Shown one piece after another: positions 61,119 through 64,000 of a stretch of DNA of 64,000 nucleotides. The stretch is from positions 124,001-188,000 of the forward strand of contig JALMLS010000064.1 of assembly GCA_038496445.1 (NCBI GenBank), in the 5' to 3' direction. Each line of letters begins with the position of its first letter. Positions within the stretch are counted from its first letter, which is position 1. Made by a program: the position numbers and the translations under genes. This DNA is from Trichosphaerium sp. ATCC 40318 (lineage: Eukaryota; Discosea; Flabellinia; Trichosidae). A model generated the notes under the pieces. The model was not told the origin of the DNA. It ran no database searches and saw only the letters and a list, made by a program, of their open reading frames with translations.

Positions 61119-62837
61119 TTACATCATGGGTGCTCCTGGTACCATCGTGTCATTTAAGAGCATTGTACAATTCTGAGCCATTGCGACTACGTCATCCTCA
61201 CCGTCACCAATAATTGTCTCTAAAAACCATCTAATAACAAATGATAATGAGCATTCAAAAGTGCCAAGGCATCAACAACTACATTCAAAAAAAGTAACGA
61301 ACCCAATAAGGAAAGCAGCACCTGCTGCAGCGGCACCATTCAAGGATACAAGTAAACCTGCAGACCACCATGATTGAGAACCAAAGAAGCTCTATAAGCA
61401 GAAGCGTTAATAAAATACATTTTTTGGTTTACTGAATATCTGCACGTACAGAAAGTGCACCGAGACCGAACAGCGTAAGGAGAGTCAATGCAATTGCCAA
61501 TCCAAAAACACCATCGACTGCAGCTTTAGATTTACCTGATATACCTAGTGCAGCAATGTACACAAGCTAAAAATAAGAGGTAAGCGAATACTGCAAAGTT
61601 TTTATAAACTTGGAAATTAAATTTCTGAAGAAAAAAGTCTGACTTACAAGAGGAATCACACCGAAAGTCAAAAACGAAAAGAAAGTGACAACACCATTCA
61701 TCATTGGGTTTTCATCACCTGGTGGCATGATACCTAGCTCTTCTACCATCATAGCTAGAATACGCGGTTAGCAATCGTTCAATTATTAGCTAGCTTTAGA
61801 GTGTTGGACGAATGACGTACTGTCAACAAAAATATCATTATATTTCATCATCGTGTCTATAATTGTTATAGCGTCTTCTGCCTCCATTCCTTTATCAATG
61901 TATATGTCAATCATCTCCTTTCGTTCATGTGCTCGTAAATTAAGCGTTTCACTATTGAAGGAAAGAACAATAAGTAATTGTACACAACGAAAAGAGTAAC
62001 AAAGGGAAATTTTGGAAATGAAAGTTGACTTGATAGTTGGTTCGTCCGAAGAGTATTCGCAGTAACATGTCTACTGTGGTACGTACAACATTTCTCTCTT
62101 TCTCTCCTTTTTAGCATGCTCAAGTTCAGCTCTTTCAGATAGATAATCACCAACACCCATTGATAGACCATCAGCAATGAGATTGGCAAACCTGTATTTA
62201 AAAAACAAATTCGTTATGAAACGTCATTTTGAAAATTCTTTCAAAAAAAGCAAGCGGGCAAATACGAAAACCAAAGAAATATTGAGCAGTTCAGTCAAAG
62301 CAATACAAAAACTGACAGTCGGTTGCTTCTTACCCGAAAATGAGTACAAGATTAATATTCAGTCCTGCTCCTGCTACACTTGCTACTACCTTTACGGGAG
62401 AAGTCAGGGAATTGGTGGGGGAGAATGTTACAACAAACGTACTGCAAATGTTGTAATAATGCCGTCTAGTCCACCAAATACGATAGATTTGATATAGTCG
62501 GCTATGGCACCACATACACCAGTTCTGCGCGCTCGTTTAAGCATGTATTTTGGTTTTTACGCGCGTACTGGTGTTTTTCGAATAGGAATGGTTTTGAGGA
62601 ATCTTCTGAGTCTGCGTCTTCACCTGGGTCAGAATATGAGTCTGATGACTCTCCTCGTTCAATTTTTTCCATTTCCTCCTCGTCAGAACCTGAGGGGTCT
62701 TTTACTGTCTTTACCTCCTCCTTTTTCTTGTGTTTTTTGCGTTTCTTTGGCTTCTCTTCAACAGTAATTTGTTCCTCATCAGAAGACTCCTCTTCTGGTT
62801 CACGGATAGCGTCCTGTTCATCACTAGTGGTTGACAT
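61119..62837 (-). CDS. VIT1/Ccc1-family vacuolar iron/manganese transporter
   Basis: Moves Fe2+ or Mn2+ into the vacuole, protecting the cytosol from metal overload. The start at 62837 begins an about 110-residue acidic/basic low-complexity cytosolic region (SDEEQITVEEKPKKRKKHKK). The membrane part follows: GLDGIITTFAVVASVAGAGL (TM1 with the transport Asp), FANLIADGLSMGVGDYLSER (TM2 with the conserved Met), then the cytosolic metal-binding helices rich in Glu (AELEHAKKERKREMFETLNL; HERKEMIDIYIDKGMEAEDA), then the last three TM helices: NPMMNGVVTFFSFLTFGVIP, GVFGLAIALTLLTLFGLGAL and GLLVSLNGAAAAGAAFLIGW. Five helices plus the Glu-rich loop match VIT1 rather than plain Ccc1, whose loop is shorter. 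Stop 61119-61121. Confidence 0.85.
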
Positions 62838-62944
62838 ATTGTCGTTTATTAGTTGCACCGAAATGTGAAACTCGCTTATTGGAGCAGGATGTTAAGGCAA
62901 AGCGGACAAATACCACACTAATTTAGAAAATCGAACAACTTTGG

Positions 62945-64000
62945 TTATGAAGCTTTCTTTGTTGAGGACATTTTATGTACAATTACGACAGAGGCAATAA
63001 GTAATCCAACAACATCTTCATGTGCCATAACGCGGACGCCTTTTGTAGGTGTTAACAAAAAAATGAGAAGAAAATCAAAAAAAAATGTTGTCGCACTCAG
63101 TTCTTTTTCAGAATCACGTGTCATCGTGGCTATCACCCTCGGACCTCTATCTACACGTCTTGATAGATAAATCAGTTTAAAAAGCATTCAAGCAAGCAAA
63201 GGATTGGGCGTACCGGACAAATTGAAATCTTGGTTTGTGATGTTTTGTTGAGCCTATTACTTCTATTGAACTACCAGGGCACTCAATTACAAATGATTTT
63301 TCTGTATTCGTCTGTTTAAGTACGCCATATAAGCGTTTAATAGATCCGCTAACAGAAAAAACAGTTAAATATAAACACCAAGACAGGCACCAAAAAGCAA
63401 GTGAACATTGTTCACATATTTTTTCCACTTTCATCGTACCTCCTTAACATAATAGTGTGCTCATTGAACTAGTTATTATCGTCAATTTTACGCACTAATA
63501 TGTAGTTTTGGTGTCATACCTTAAATTTAACAGAGCCAATAACTGTGTTACCCTTTAGGACATCGAGTGCTTTGATTTGTTGTTTCGATATTTGGAACTT
63601 GAAAAGCTTGTTCTTTTGATTATCGGACACACTCGCGTTACCTTTTGTTGGTAAGTGGTAAACGTAAGCAGGTTATGGATGTACCTTTTGAAAGGCCTAC
63701 GCCAAAAGACATATCAGAAGAATAAACAATGCCACCCTGTTGTATCACGTGTTAATACAAAAGAAAAAAAGCAATACGTACGTTGTCCATTGATTTCCTT
63801 GACACTACCTCTTGTACAACAAGTTCGCCCTTTCTAATCACTCAGTAGATGTACAATAATAGGTATAACGTACACAGCGGATTTTTTTTGGTGAATAGAC
63901 TTTGGTGACGGGTGTCTACGCTTTGGAGACTGAGTCCTTCTTTTCGGCTCTTTTAAATTAGTTCGTTAATATTTCTTACAATTAATGTATGTACCTTCAA
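62945..64000 (-). CDS. Probable tubby-like/scramblase (LURP-one) fold protein, C-terminal part
   Basis: The gene enters from the right edge; an intron occupies about 63954-63994. Exons read RRTQSPKRRHPSPKSIHQKK (basic, Ser-Pro), KGELVVQEVVSRKSMDN, GIVYSSDMSFGVGLSKGN, NKLFKFQISKQQIKALDVLK then GNTVIGSVKFK, SIKRLYGVLKQTNTEKSFVI, KHHKPRFQFVR, RVIATMTRDSEKEL and the closing hydrophobic helix HEDVVGLLIASVVIVHKM, stop 62945-62947. Alternating strands that end in one central hydrophobic helix are the hallmark of the tubby/phospholipid scramblase/LOR fold. The assignment is by pattern, not close similarity. The function could be lipid binding. An unrelated beta-barrel protein remains possible. Confidence 0.5.

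Noticed and set aside
1-64000. tRNA, rRNA, transposon or CRISPR content
   Set aside because: Scanned by eye for tRNA B-box motifs in gaps, terminal repeats, transposase or reverse-transcriptase motifs and regular spacer arrays; none found that could be supported.

Overview
This is a gene-dense eukaryotic window. Coding exons are interrupted every few hundred bases by short introns, mostly about 40-80 nt, that begin with GTAC (usually GTACG or GTACA) and end in TAG or CAG. Coding sequence covers nearly all of the window, and intergenic gaps are mostly 60-450 nt. A Zn2Cys6 (zinc-cluster) transcription factor, a Ulp2-type SUMO protease, a Ccc1/VIT-type transporter and the compact layout suggest a fungus, probably an early-diverging lineage or a close relative. 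The species cannot be named from sequence alone. All gene models were spliced by eye. Outer limits are usually firmer than individual exon joins.

Layout, left to right. (1) 1-11.4 kb: the 5' part of an AP-2 alpha-adaptin gene (-), diverging from a long coiled-coil TPR/Mlp nuclear-basket gene (+), then a Ulp2/SENP6-7-like SUMO protease (+) and a Nup58/Nup49-type FG nucleoporin (-). Three neighbours therefore belong to nuclear pore or SUMO biology. (2) 11.5-23.7 kb (-): a mitochondrial rhodanese-like protein without the catalytic cysteine; a giant CLU-domain/TPR/LRR protein; and an unconventional myosin with IQ motifs, coiled coil and a C-terminal SH3. (3) 23.9-35.4 kb (+): translation factor eIF5 with half of its zinc ribbon missing; a VAMP7-like R-SNARE that appears spliced to a Pro/Thr-rich lumenal tail; a UBX-like protein of unknown function; an RCC1-DH-REM-RasGEF multi-exchange-factor protein; and the Zn2Cys6 factor. 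(4) 35.4-43.7 kb (-): a second, diverged copy of the CLU/TPR/LRR gene. (5) 43.8-47.9 kb (+): a four-enzyme RNA-processing fusion (2H phosphoesterase, EEP nuclease/phosphatase, poly(A) polymerase, MJ1316/DUF504), the most striking gene here. (6) 48.3-64 kb: an F-box/SPRY protein, two poorly recognised genes, an intronless M14-type carboxypeptidase, a C78-family (ZUP1/UFSP-like) peptidase, an MIT-domain protein, a small membrane-anchored protein, a bHLH factor, a VIT1/Ccc1-family iron/manganese transporter, and the 3' part of a probable tubby/scramblase-fold protein.

Functional themes are nuclear pore and SUMO, membrane traffic (AP-2, VAMP7, myosin, MIT protein), small-GTPase signalling and RNA end processing. 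Several neighbours are divergently transcribed from gaps of about 100-220 nt and probably share promoters: AP-2 alpha/TPR, myosin/eIF5, CLU-LRR copy 2/RNA-repair fusion, and MIT protein/small membrane protein. No tRNA, rRNA, transposon or CRISPR array was recognised.
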